Origin: Aureococcus anophagefferens
Taxonomy: Eukaryota; Sar; Pelagophyceae; Pelagomonadales; Pelagomonadaceae
NCBI RefSeq assembly: GCF_000186865.1
Contig: NW_008705585.1
Location: 440,086-504,085 of the forward strand
Direction: 5' to 3'
DNA: 64,000 bases
A program made the translations under genes and the position numbers. The notes below the pieces were generated by a model. The model made no database searches, was not told the origin of the DNA, and saw only the letters and a program-made list of their open reading frames with translations. Below, one piece after another: positions 1 through 9,209 of this stretch (the stretch's first letter is position 1; the number at the start of each line of letters is the position of its first letter).

Positions 1-170
1 ATTCCCAACTTCAAAGGCTCCGATCTCGGCCGTTTTCCACTCGTTTCGGCTGATTTTTGGACCGAGCGATCGCTCTCGGAACGGTCTCGAAGCGTGGATG
101 CTTTTTCCGGAACGCGCGCGCGCGGAACACTCACGTTGAAGCGACGTTGAATCTCTCTTTTGCTGCCCAG
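1..170 (+). mobile_element. Introner, family 1, sense, left end cut by window edge
   Basis: The right part of a family-1 introner lies in a dynein intron. It contains the shared core TTCGGCTGATTTTTGG and ends TTTTGCTGCCCAG at 170, directly followed by the exon GCGCTGAC. If the target duplication follows the rule seen elsewhere, it is GCGCTGAC and the unseen 5' splice site would be GC. The left end lies before base 1, so this is not confirmed. Confidence 0.85.
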
Positions 171-3100
171 GCGCTGACGACGGACAGCGAGATCGCGCTC
201 TGGCAGACGATGAAGCTCCCCGCGGACCCCGTGTCCACGGAGAACGGCGCCATCGTGTCGCGGTCCACGCGCTGGCCCCTCCTCATCGACCCCCAGCTCC
301 AGGGCGTCGCCTGGGTGAAGACCAGGGCAGCACAAGAGAGCGACATTCCCAACTTCCAAGGCTCCTATCTCGGCCGTTTTCCACTCGTTTCGGCTGATTT
401 TTGGACGAGCGATCATCTCTCGGAACGGTCTCGAAGCGTGGATGTTTTTTTCGGAACGCGCGCGCGCGGGACACTCACGTTGAAGCGACGTTGAATCACC
501 CTTGTGCTGCCCCCCAGGTGAAGACGCAGAACACGCGCGACAAGAACGCGATGCTCCGCGTGTCGCGCCTCGGCACGAAGGACCTGCTCAAGACGCTCAA
601 GGAGTGTTTGGTCGGGGGCTTCCCCATGCTCGTCGAGAACATGGGCGAGCAGATCGAGGCGTCCATCATGCCCGCGGTGCAGCGCGCGAAGATGCGCCGC
701 GGCGGCCGCTACTTCCTGAAATTAGGGGAAGACGAGGTCGAGTACCACGCGAACTTCCGCATGTTCCTCCACACGAAGCTGAGCAACCCCCACTACCCGC
801 CGGAGATCCAGGCCGAGTGCACGCTCGTCAACTTCACGGTGACGCCCGCGGGTCTCGAGGACCAGCTTTTGGCGCTCGTCGTGTCGAAGGAGCGGCCGGA
901 CCTCGCGTCCCAGAAGGTCCAGCTCATCCAGCAGCAGAACCAGTTCAAGATCAAGATGATCCAGATCGAGGACGAGATTTTGGCGCGCCTCGCCGCCGCC
1001 GAGGGCGACATCACGGACGACAAGGACTTGATCGAGGGCTTGGAGGCCGCGAAGCGGACCGCGCGCGACATCGAGGCCAAGCTCACGGCGGGCCGCAAGA
1101 CGACGGAGTCCATCAACAACACGTCGGAAAAGTTCCGCCTCGTCGCGCGCCGCGGCTCCCAGCTCTTCTTCATCATGAACGACCTCGTGAAGATCCACAC
1201 GTACTACATCTACTCGCTCAACGCGTTCGTCGTCGTCTTCTTGAACGGCATCGACCAGGTCCAGCGCGAGTCCAAGGAGGCCGAAGAAGAGGCGAAGCCC
1301 AAGAAGAAGAAGGGCTTCGGCCTCAAGGCCTTCAAGAAGATCGCGAAGAAGGTCATCGGCGGCCTCGAGCGGTTCCCGTGGAACCGCGACATCCTGATGA
1401 ACGCGTCCCACAGCGACACGCTCGACAGCGACTTCCTGGACAAGCTCATGTCCATCGGCAAGAAGAAGTCGCCCCGGGGCGGCGAGGGCTCCGAGGGCAC
1501 CTTCAAGGTCGGCGACGTCGTCGAGGGCGACCTGTGCGTGGGCACGGTCAGGAAGCTCTGCAAGGTCGGCGACGTCGCCGCGCTCGTGCTGGAGACCAAG
1601 GCCGACCCGCCGCGCTACTACGTCGTGCCCGAGACGACGGTGGAGAAGTACGTCGACTACGCCGCGCGCTGCGTCAAGCTCATCGACACGTGCACGTCCG
1701 TCTGCTTCAACTACGTGCGCCGGGGCCTCTTCGAGCGCGACAAGCTGACCATCGTGTCCCTCTTCGTGCTGACGCTCCAGATCGCCGACGACAAGCTCGA
1801 CGGGGCCTACCTGGGCATCATGCTCGGCGGCCGCGAGGCCGAGGGCGAGCCCGCGCCCGTCGAGGCGTCCGCGTGGCTGCCCGAGGCCACGTGGCCCAAG
1901 CTCCGGGCGCTCCAGGAGGACTGCGGCGACAAGGTGCCCATGTTCGGCGGGCTGCTGAAGCACATCGAGGAGAACGCGTCGGCCTGGGAGTCCTGGTACA
2001 ACCACAAGTCGCCGGAGACGGAGACGCCGCCGCTGCCCGAGGGCTGCCCCGCGCCGAACCTGTTCGAGATGGTGCTCCTGCTGTGCACCATGCGCAGCGA
2101 CCGCGTCACCATGGGCGTGACGAACTACATCGCGTCGAACTACGGCGACGGCTACGTGCACCAGCCGCCCTTCGACATGAAGAAGGCCTACCAGGAGTCC
2201 ACCGCGTCCACGCCCATCTTCTTCGTGCTCTTCCCCGGCGTCGACCCGACGCTCTGGGTCGAGAGTTTGGGCGAGTCCTTCGGCATCACGGCGGCGAACC
2301 ACAAGTTCGTCAACATCTCCATGGGCCAGGGCCAGGAGGCGCCCGCGGAGGCCATGCTCGAGAAGATGGCCCACGACGGCGGCTGGGTCATGCTCCAGAA
2401 CCTGCACCTCATGCAGTCCTGGCTGCCCGTGCTCGAGCGCAAGCTCGAGGTCTGCTCCGAGCACGCGCACCAGGACTTCCGGTGCTACGTGTCCGCGGAG
2501 GCGCCGTCGTTCAGCTACCAGCGGAACATCCCCGAGTCGCTGCTCCAGTCGTGCATCAAGGTGTCCAACGAGGCGCCGAGCGACATCAAGTCGAACATCG
2601 AGCGCGCCTGGGCGCCCTTCCCCCAGGCGCGCCTCGACGAGTGCACGCTGCCGCTCGAGTTCCGGAGCTGCCTCTTCGGCCTCTGCTTCTTCCACTCCGT
2701 CATGCTCGGCCGGAAGCGCTTCGGCCAGCAGGGCTGGAGCCGCAAGTACGGCTTCAACATGGGCGACCTGACGATCTGCGCGGACGTGCTCCAGACGTAC
2801 CTCGACGACAACGGCCGCGTGCCCTGGGACGACCTCCGCTACATCTTCGGCGAGATCATGTACGGCGGCCACATCACGGACTTCTGGGACCGGCGCACGA
2901 ACAACACGTACCTCGAGGTGTCCTTCACGCCGAGCCTCCTCGCCGCCGAGGAGCTCGGCGAGGGCTTCAACTCGCCCGACCCGGCGACGCACACGACGCG
3001 CGAGATGTACGTGGAGCACCTCAAGACGAAGCTGCCGCCGGAGAGCCCGTTGATTTATGGGTTGCACATGAACTCGGAGATCGCCTACCTGAACTCGGCG

Positions 3101-4158
3101 ACGACGGCGCTGCTGAGCACGATCCTGCGGCTCAAGGCGGGCTCGAAGGCCGGCGGCGGCGGCGGCGGCGGCAGCGGCATCGACGAGATGATCACGGACC
3201 TCATCGAGCGCCTGCCGGAGCCCTACGACCTCATCGACATCAACGAGAAGGCGGCGCCCCTGCTCAAGGGCAAGGAGGCGCCCTACATCGTCGTCGTGCT
3301 CCAGGAGGTGGGCCGCATGAACGGTCTGTGCGCGGAGATGGGGCGGACGCTCGAGGAGCTGCGCAAGGGCCTGCTGGGCCAGCTCAACATGTCGGAGCTC
3401 ATGGAGGAGCTCATGTCGGCGCTGCTCATCAAGCAGGTGCCGGGCCGGAACCCGTTCCACACCGCGTCCTGGGAGAAGTACGCGTGGCCGTCGATGAAGG
3501 GCCTGCTGCCCTGGTTCGCGGACCTGATCCAGCGCTGCGAGCAGCTCACGGCCTGGAGCGGGGCCGAGGGCATCAAGACGCCCACGTCCGTCTGGCTGCC
3601 GGGCCTCTTCAACCCCACGGCCTTCCTCACGGCCATCAAGCAGGTGACCGCGCGGAACAACTCGCTCGCGCTCGACAAGATGTCGACGGAGACGCACGTG
3701 TCCGCGTTCAACGAGCCCGACGAGATCACGGAAAGACTCACGGAGGGCGCCTACATCCACGGCATGTTCTGCGAGGGCGCGTGCTGGGGCGAGGTCGAGA
3801 ACGAGGCCTTCGACGACACCGTCGACTCGACGCAGCTCGCGGGCATCCTGCGCGACTCGCGGCCCAAGGAGCTGCTGCCCCACATGCCCATCATCTACAT
3901 CAAGGCCGTCCAGGTCCAGCCGACCTGGGAGCCCTCGGCCGTGGGCTACCTGCGACCGGAGCCGACGATCTACAACTGCCCCGTGTACCTGACGACGCGC
4001 GCCGCCGCGTCCGACGCGCCTTTCCGTCGACGGAACAAAACTCTGCGTCTCTTAGGTTCCGCGGCCCGACATTCGTGTTCGTGGCGACGCTCAAGACGGA
4101 CCTGCCCGCCTCGAAGTGGGTACTCCGCGGCGTCGCGCTCGTCGCCCAGCTCGATTAA
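171..4158 (+). CDS. Axonemal dynein heavy chain, C-terminal part (partial at left edge)
   Basis: This is the C-terminal third (about 1,240 residues) of an axonemal dynein heavy chain, the motor that bends flagella. Exons in view are 171-314, 518-3996 and 4056-4158; earlier exons lie outside the window. The first exon carries the AAA5-region signature STENGAIV...RWPLLIDPQLQG. The second contains FRMFLHTKLSNPHYPPEIQA, FTVTPAGLEDQLLALVVSKE and EIMYGGHITDFWDRR, and the last ends RGPTFVFVATLK...ASKWVLRGVALVAQLD, the normal dynein C-terminus. The pattern is closest to outer-arm beta (DNAH9/11/17-type) chains, from family knowledge. Introns 1 and 2 are introner insertions. The third intron (3997-4055, 59 nt) needs a GC donor to give YLTT-FRGPTF, which aligns without gaps to other dyneins; a GT at 4009 would add four residues. 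A glycine run encoded near 3157-3180 is a local oddity. Confidence 0.93.
323..517 (+). mobile_element. Introner, family 1a, sense, in dynein gene
   Basis: This 195-bp element is flanked by the 8-bp duplication GTGAAGAC (315-322 and 518-525). The left end CAGGGCAGCACAAGAG is the inverted repeat of the right end CTTGTGCTGCCCCCAG, with two extra C bases on the right. The intron is 315-517: the left duplication gives the GT donor and the element's last CAG is the acceptor. Splicing restores QGVAW-VKTQNT in the dynein. Confidence 0.95.
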
Positions 4159-4251
4159 CGAGCTCCAGCGTGCTCCGACGGCGCTCCCCGCCCCCACGGC
4201 CCGCGCACTCGCGGCCCTAGGAGTAACTCGCGTACCAGCTATTACCGATCC

Positions 4252-4848
4252 TCACGCCTTCGCGCCCGCGCGGCACGCGGCGATCTGCTGCTTCGTCTTC
4301 AGGTTCGGGTTGCTGCAGGGCACCATGGTCCAGACGTTGCCGTCGGGGAAGGTCAGCGTCGCGCCGAAGCCCTCGTAGGCGGCGAGCGCGACGGCCTCGC
4401 TCGGCCCGCCCTTGGGCGTGAAGTCGACGATGAGCTGCTCCGCGTCGACGCCGTTGTAGCCGCTGCAGGCCACCGTGGCCTTGACGACCCAGGGCTTGCC
4501 GTCCTCGTCGGCGCCGTAGATGCTCGCGAAGCGCGTGCCGCCGATCTGCGCGACGCGGCGCGTGCAGCCCGGGTGCTTGGGGTCCGTGTACGTGCCCACC
4601 AGGCGCGATCCGCACGCGCGGAGCGACGGGTCCAGCGGCGGCGCCTTGAGCGACTCCTGCAGCTTCGCCGCCTTCGCCTCGTCGGCCGCGCGGCGGCTCT
4701 CGGCGGTCTCGAAGAACGGCAGGGCGCCGGCCGCCGGCGCCAGCGCCGTCGCCGCGGCGCCGGGCGCCAGCGATGCGAGGGCGCGGCGCGGCACGCGCAG
4801 GGCGCGGGCCGTCGTCGCGACGGCGAGCAACAGCAGCAGCAAACGCAT
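4252..4848 (-). CDS. Putative plastid-lumen protein with bipartite leader
   Basis: This 198-residue protein has no family I recognise. Residues 1-16 (MRLLLLLLAVATTARA) form a signal peptide. A short basic stretch with a twin arginine (RVPRRA) and a second hydrophobic Ala-rich segment ending near AGALPFF (about residue 48) follow. That two-step pattern is typical of heterokont proteins sent to the plastid and then across the thylakoid membrane, so a lumenal location is inferred. The mature part has four cysteines (in RACGS, HPGCTRR, VACSGY and VPCSN) and ends KTKQQIAACRAGAKA. I chose the ATG at 4848 because it begins the signal peptide; an in-frame upstream ATG (5034) would bury it. The gene converges with the dynein gene, 93 bp apart, and its start is about 200 bp from the stop of the next minus-strand gene. 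Confidence 0.7.
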   Translation of the reverse strand: MRLLLLLLAVATTARALRVPRRALASLAPGAAATALAPAAGALPFFETAESRRAADEAKAAKLQESLKAPPLDPSLRACGSRLVGTYTDPKHPGCTRRVAQIGGTRFASIYGADEDGKPWVVKATVACSGYNGVDAEQLIVDFTPKGGPSEAVALAAYEGFGATLTFPDGNVWTMVPCSNPNLKTKQQIAACRAGAKA

Positions 4849-5046
4849 GGGTGCAGACGTGTGCGTCGGCGGGTTCGCTGCTGTGCACGCGGTGGTTGCA
4901 CGCGACGAGGTAGCAGCGCGACGGCTCGATCCTGGTACAGCTGTGGCGGCTGTGATGTGGCCGCTGCGCTCGATTGACGGCAACGAGCCGCTGGGCCTGA
5001 TCAATGCACTCTGCTCTGGTGTCCTGCTTACCACGCGTCGCCGCCC

Positions 5047-7794
5047 CTACTCCGGCGCGTGTGCCTTCGTGACGGCGTCGGCCTTCTTGACCTCGGCCTG
5101 GAGGAGCGAGTAGCGCTCGCGGAGCTCCGCGATCTTCTGCTCGACGCGCTGGAGCTCGGACTTGCGCTTCTCGAAGTCGATGACGAGGAGGTCGTTGTTC
5201 GCGAAGCCCTGGCGCTGGCGGAGGCCCGCGTTGTCGGCCTTGAGGGACTCGCGCTCCGTCTTGGCCTTGGCGACGCGGTCGCGCTCGCTGCCGAGCTCCT
5301 CGTCGAGCGTCGCGAGCTCCGCGCGGACGACGTCGTTCTCCGCGGCGACGAACTGCAACTTCTCCTTGAAGTGCGTGAGCACCTGGACGTTGGCCGTGTT
5401 CTTCTTGCGGAGCTTGTGGAGCTCCTCGTTGCGCTCCTCGATCTTCTCGTTGAGCGTCTGGTTCTCGATCTTGAGCTGCTCGAAGTCGATGAGGTGCAAG
5501 CCCTCGGCGAGCTGCTCCTTGGCGCGCAACGACGCCTCGAGCTTCCGGAGCGTCATGCGCAGGTTGATGTTCTTGAGGCGCACCTTCTCGACCTCGGCCT
5601 CGCGGCGGAGCTCGAGCTCCTCGAACTGGGCGATGATGCGCTTCGGGATGGGCTTGGACGTCCGCGAGTTCTCGGCCGATAAGGCGATCTCGTGCTTGAA
5701 CTCGCGGAAGCTGTCGCTGATCTTCTTCGCTTTAAATTCTTTTTCGTCGAGGCGCGTCTGGAGGTCGAAGGCGCCGCGGTCGTACTCGTCCTTCATGCCC
5801 GCCGCGCGGCGCTTCGCGTCGAGGATGGCCGACAGCGCGTCGGAGTACTGCTTCTCGCCCTCGTGCGCGGGCGCGGCGGCCGCCTCCTTGGCCGCGTCGG
5901 CCGCCGGCGCGCCGCCCTTGGCCGGCGCGCCGGCGGCCTGCTCGCCGCGCTTCGTCGACGCCAGCAGCGCCGCGAGCCGCCGCTGGAGCTCCGCGTTCGC
6001 GCCCAACTGCTCCGCCTTCTGCTCCGCCAGCGACGCGAGCTCCGCGGCGAGCTGCTCGCGCCGCGCGAGCGCGTCCCGCTCGAGGGCCTCCGCGTCGGCG
6101 CGCGCCTCGGCCTCGCGGAGCCGGTCCGCGCGCTGCTCCTCGAGCTTCACGACCTGCTCGGGCGTGAGCGTCGTGTCGAGCAGGTCGTCCTCGTCGTCGC
6201 GGTCCTCGTCCAGCGGGTCGAAGCCGCCGCCGATGGAGTCGCCGTCGAAGTCGCCGTCCTCGGCCTTCATCGCCGCCGCGGCCTCGAGCGCCGCGTCGGA
6301 CGCGAGCTGCTCCGCGGCCCGCCGGCCCGCGCCCTCGCGCTTCACGCAGACGACGATGGCCGCGCCGTAGGCGTCGGCGACGGCCGGCGGCAGGGGGACG
6401 GTCTCGTAGCCGCCGCCCATGTCGAAGGGCGGCGCGCCCGCGGCGCGCGTTCCCGGCTTGGGGCCGTAGACGACGGCGAGGTCCACGAGCACGCGGGGCC
6501 CCGCCGTCGACGCGGGCGCCTTGGACACGCACAGCTTCGGCGCCGTCGCCGCGTAGGCGTCGTCCATGGGGTTCGGCGGCGGCAGGAGGAAGCCCTCGAT
6601 GGCCTCGAAGCCCGGCGGCGGCGCCTCGCCGCCCGCGGCGACGCAGACGTCGACGACGACGAGGGGGTCGTTGTCGTCCGCGAGCTCCTCGGGCGCCAGG
6701 CGCTTGAACGCGACGCCCAAATTCGCCGTCGTCAGCTGCTCCGCGCGCTCCACGGGCATGTAGACCGACTTCTCGAAGTCCTCGCCCGGCGTCGCCAGCG
6801 CGCCGACGCCGTGGAGCATCTCCAGATGCGTCGCGGGCGCGCCGTCGGGCTTCGTCGACGCGGCCAAGGCGTCGTGCCGCGCGGCCTGCTCCTCGAGCGT
6901 CAGGTCCCCGGGCCCGTCGTCGCTCTTCGCCGCGCCGCCCGCCGCCGCGAGGTGCTCGCCGACGGTCAGCACGACGCCCGTCGCGCAGACGGAGCCGTCG
7001 CCGGGCACTTCGACGCCGTCCGCCTTCTCCCCGTAGGGGATGGACTCGACGTCCCCCCGGAGGTAGAGCTGGACGTAGTAGGTGCCCGGCCGCAGCGCCA
7101 GGTCCCCGCAGACTTTCAGCTTTGCCGAGAAGGTGCCGTCGGCCGCCGAGAACGAAAAGTCCCAGGGCCAGGACACCTCCAGTTGCTCCGGCGAGAAGTC
7201 GTCGTAGGGGCCCGCGAAGTTCGAGTTGAGCTCCTCGGCGCCCATGGGCTCCGGCGGCGGGTCGTAGTAGACGACGGCGCAGTAGGGCCCCATGGGCTCC
7301 CTGCCCGGGATGACCGCGCCGCTCAGCGTGAGCTCGGGCGCGAGCAGCTCCTCGGGGCACGAGACCTCGTCGAGGTCCACGCGCGTCGTCACGAACGCCA
7401 CGACGAAGCGGAACTCGTTCGCCGTCAGGGCCACGCCGAAGGCGACGTGCGTGCAGTGGAGCCCCGCGGCCAGGGCGTTGGCGTCCTTGAAGACGGAGTC
7501 GCGCGCGGCGGAGCACAGCTCCGCGAGCCGCTCCTGCCGGCCCGCCGCGTCGTCCCCGAAGGCGCCGCTCTCGCCGTGGATGACCTCGCGCACGTGGCTC
7601 CGCACGCCGCCGAAGGCGTAGCGCTGGTACGGGTTCCGCCCGTCGAGGCCCCAGTGGCTCAGGAAGCCGTGCTCGCACATGCTCGCCGCGTGGGCGCCGG
7701 CCACCGTCTCCGCCGTCGCGTCCACCTCGAGGGCCGCCAGGGACGCCTCGGCCCGCAGGGCGTTGAGCGCCTCGACGTGCTCCGCCATCGCCAT
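5047..7794 (-). CDS. CAP/SCP-domain protein fused to CCDC96/CFAP184-type coiled coil
   Basis: This is a 915-residue single-exon protein. Residues about 8-135 form a CAP (SCP/PR-1) domain, with AAEN-region equivalents and CEHGFLSHWGLDGRNPYQRY matching the CAP signature. The middle has beta-rich segments and low-complexity acidic linkers (EDRDDEDDLLD). From about residue 640 it becomes a long coiled coil containing LIDFEQLKIENQTLNEKIEE and QVLTHFKEKLQF, the hallmark of the CCDC96/CCDC113 family (DUF4201). CCDC96 (CFAP184) is an axonemal protein near radial spokes and the nexin-dynein complex, so a flagellar role is inferred. No signal peptide precedes the CAP domain, which fits an intracellular protein. 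The third codon (MAEHVEAL) is an alternative start. The gene is divergent from RRP36, with 225 bp between starts. Confidence 0.82.
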   Translation of the reverse strand: MAMAEHVEALNALRAEASLAALEVDATAETVAGAHAASMCEHGFLSHWGLDGRNPYQRYAFGGVRSHVREVIHGESGAFGDDAAGRQERLAELCSAARDSVFKDANALAAGLHCTHVAFGVALTANEFRFVVAFVTTRVDLDEVSCPEELLAPELTLSGAVIPGREPMGPYCAVVYYDPPPEPMGAEELNSNFAGPYDDFSPEQLEVSWPWDFSFSAADGTFSAKLKVCGDLALRPGTYYVQLYLRGDVESIPYGEKADGVEVPGDGSVCATGVVLTVGEHLAAAGGAAKSDDGPGDLTLEEQAARHDALAASTKPDGAPATHLEMLHGVGALATPGEDFEKSVYMPVERAEQLTTANLGVAFKRLAPEELADDNDPLVVVDVCVAAGGEAPPPGFEAIEGFLLPPPNPMDDAYAATAPKLCVSKAPASTAGPRVLVDLAVVYGPKPGTRAAGAPPFDMGGGYETVPLPPAVADAYGAAIVVCVKREGAGRRAAEQLASDAALEAAAAMKAEDGDFDGDSIGGGFDPLDEDRDDEDDLLDTTLTPEQVVKLEEQRADRLREAEARADAEALERDALARREQLAAELASLAEQKAEQLGANAELQRRLAALLASTKRGEQAAGAPAKGGAPAADAAKEAAAAPAHEGEKQYSDALSAILDAKRRAAGMKDEYDRGAFDLQTRLDEKEFKAKKISDSFREFKHEIALSAENSRTSKPIPKRIIAQFEELELRREAEVEKVRLKNINLRMTLRKLEASLRAKEQLAEGLHLIDFEQLKIENQTLNEKIEERNEELHKLRKKNTANVQVLTHFKEKLQFVAAENDVVRAELATLDEELGSERDRVAKAKTERESLKADNAGLRQRQGFANNDLLVIDFEKRKSELQRVEQKIAELRERYSLLQAEVKKADAVTKAHAPE

Positions 7795-8019
7795 GGCCGC
7801 GCGGCGGCTGCGGCTGCGGCTACGCCTGCAGGCAGCCCCAGCAGCAGCGCAAAACGCGTTATCAGCTGGATACTAACGTCAACATTGGTGGGCGGCTTCG
7901 ATGTTGACGCTCGGCGCCTGACCGGCGATAGACAGCTTCGTGAGCGCTTCGGCCGCCCTCGACAAGACAACGCTTTGCTTTCGTGGCTTGCTTGCGTGAC
8001 CGCGCCGTAACACACCACT

Positions 8020-8925
8020 ATGGCCCGCGGCCTCGAGGCGCAGCTCGCGGCCTTCGAGAACGCGTCCGACGACGACGACTCGAGCGACGGCGGCGGCGAC
8101 AGCGTCGACCACGACGAGCTCGCGCGCGCCGGCGAGGCCGCGAGCAGCGACGACGACGAGAGCGACGGCGAGGCGGACGCGAGCGACGACGAGGGCTACG
8201 ACTCCGAGGCCGAGGCCGCGGCGGCGGCCGCGCGGAAGCCCAAGCCCAAGGCCTCGGGCCTGTCGCTCGGCGAGCGGCTCCGGCGCCTCGAGGAGGAGGC
8301 GACGGCGCGCGCTGCCGCGGGGACGTCCGCCAAGGACCTGCGCAAGGCCCGCGCCGCGCCCAAGGCGACGCGGTCCCGGCCGTCGAAGAACGCGCCCGCG
8401 GAACAGTCGTCGAAGAAACGTCCCGCCGCGCGGACCATCGAGGGCCTCAAGAAGAAGCAGACCGTGCGCGACCCGCGCTTCGAGGCGCTCTGCGGCACCT
8501 ACGACGCCCACGCCACGGAGAAGCGCTACGGCTGGCTCGACGACCACGAGGCCGAGGAGATCTCGCGGAAGCAGGGCCAGCTGAAGACGAAGAAGGGCCG
8601 CAAGGACGCGGGCCTCAAGGCCGAGGTCGACGACGCCGTGCGCAAGCGCAAGCAGCGCAAGCACGACGAGCGGAAGCGCGACGTCGTACGGTCCATGAAG
8701 CGCGAGGAGCGGACGAAGGTCAAGGCCGGAAAACAGCCCTACTACGCGAAGAAGTCCGTCGTCAAGCAGCGGCTCCTCGAGGACCGCTTCGACCAGCTCA
8801 AGAAGGCGGGCAAGCTCAACGGGTTCCTGCGGAAGAAGGCGCGCAAGCCCACGTCGCTCCTCGAGGCCGGCGCGCGGTCCCGCGAGGCGCGCGGCGTCGT
8901 GCCCCGCGGCGCGGCGCAGAGCTAA
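8020..8925 (+). CDS. RRP36: rRNA-processing protein RRP36 homologue
   Basis: This 301-residue protein fits the RRP36 family (DUF947), nucleolar factors needed for early cleavages of the 18S rRNA precursor. The first 70 residues are highly acidic (runs of Asp/Ser, possible casein-kinase-2 sites). The conserved core starts near residue 147 with TVRDPRFEALCGTYD and KRYGWLDDHEAEEI. It continues through a Lys/Arg-rich helix to GKQPYYAKKSVVKQRLLEDR and KKAGKLNGFLRKKARK, all standard RRP36 landmarks. Length is close to animal and fungal homologues. It is one exon with no introner. The start at 8020 is the first ATG and begins the acidic tail. It is divergent from the CAP/CCDC96 gene. Confidence 0.92.
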   Translation: MARGLEAQLAAFENASDDDDSSDGGGDSVDHDELARAGEAASSDDDESDGEADASDDEGYDSEAEAAAAAARKPKPKASGLSLGERLRRLEEEATARAAAGTSAKDLRKARAAPKATRSRPSKNAPAEQSSKKRPAARTIEGLKKKQTVRDPRFEALCGTYDAHATEKRYGWLDDHEAEEISRKQGQLKTKKGRKDAGLKAEVDDAVRKRKQRKHDERKRDVVRSMKREERTKVKAGKQPYYAKKSVVKQRLLEDRFDQLKKAGKLNGFLRKKARKPTSLLEAGARSREARGVVPRGAAQS

Positions 8926-9138
8926 GCGCTTGTTTGTGGCCCTTTATGACTCGGGGGCGCCTCACCTCGGTCGCCGCGAGTCTGGGATGCTGACAAGTGC
9001 AGAAGTTGGGTAAGCCGTCCATCTCCTCGACGTACTAGAAGTATATGTTGCAGTTCACCTTGAAGCGGTGTGGCGACGAGCTCACCATCTGAGCTCACCT
9101 CGAGCTCTCGCCCGCTGGAGCTGCGCAGAGCTGCTCTG

Positions 9139-9144
9139 TATAAA
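9139..9144 (+). promoter_or_regulatory. Possible TATA box
   Basis: A TATAAA lies in an otherwise GC-rich stretch, about 66 bp before the ATG of the Kelch/MYND gene. Spacing is plausible for a core promoter, but this is a single short match. Confidence 0.25.
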
Positions 9145-9209
9145 CACGGGCTGCTCGAGCCGCGCGCGCGTCGGGGACACGTGCCTGCGCATCGTCAACG
9201 CCCGCATCG

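Noticed and set aside
401..4378. One continuous frame of 1,325 codons covering the dynein region
   Set aside because: It starts inside an introner and reads through the last intron into non-dynein sequence; exon joins give the correct protein.
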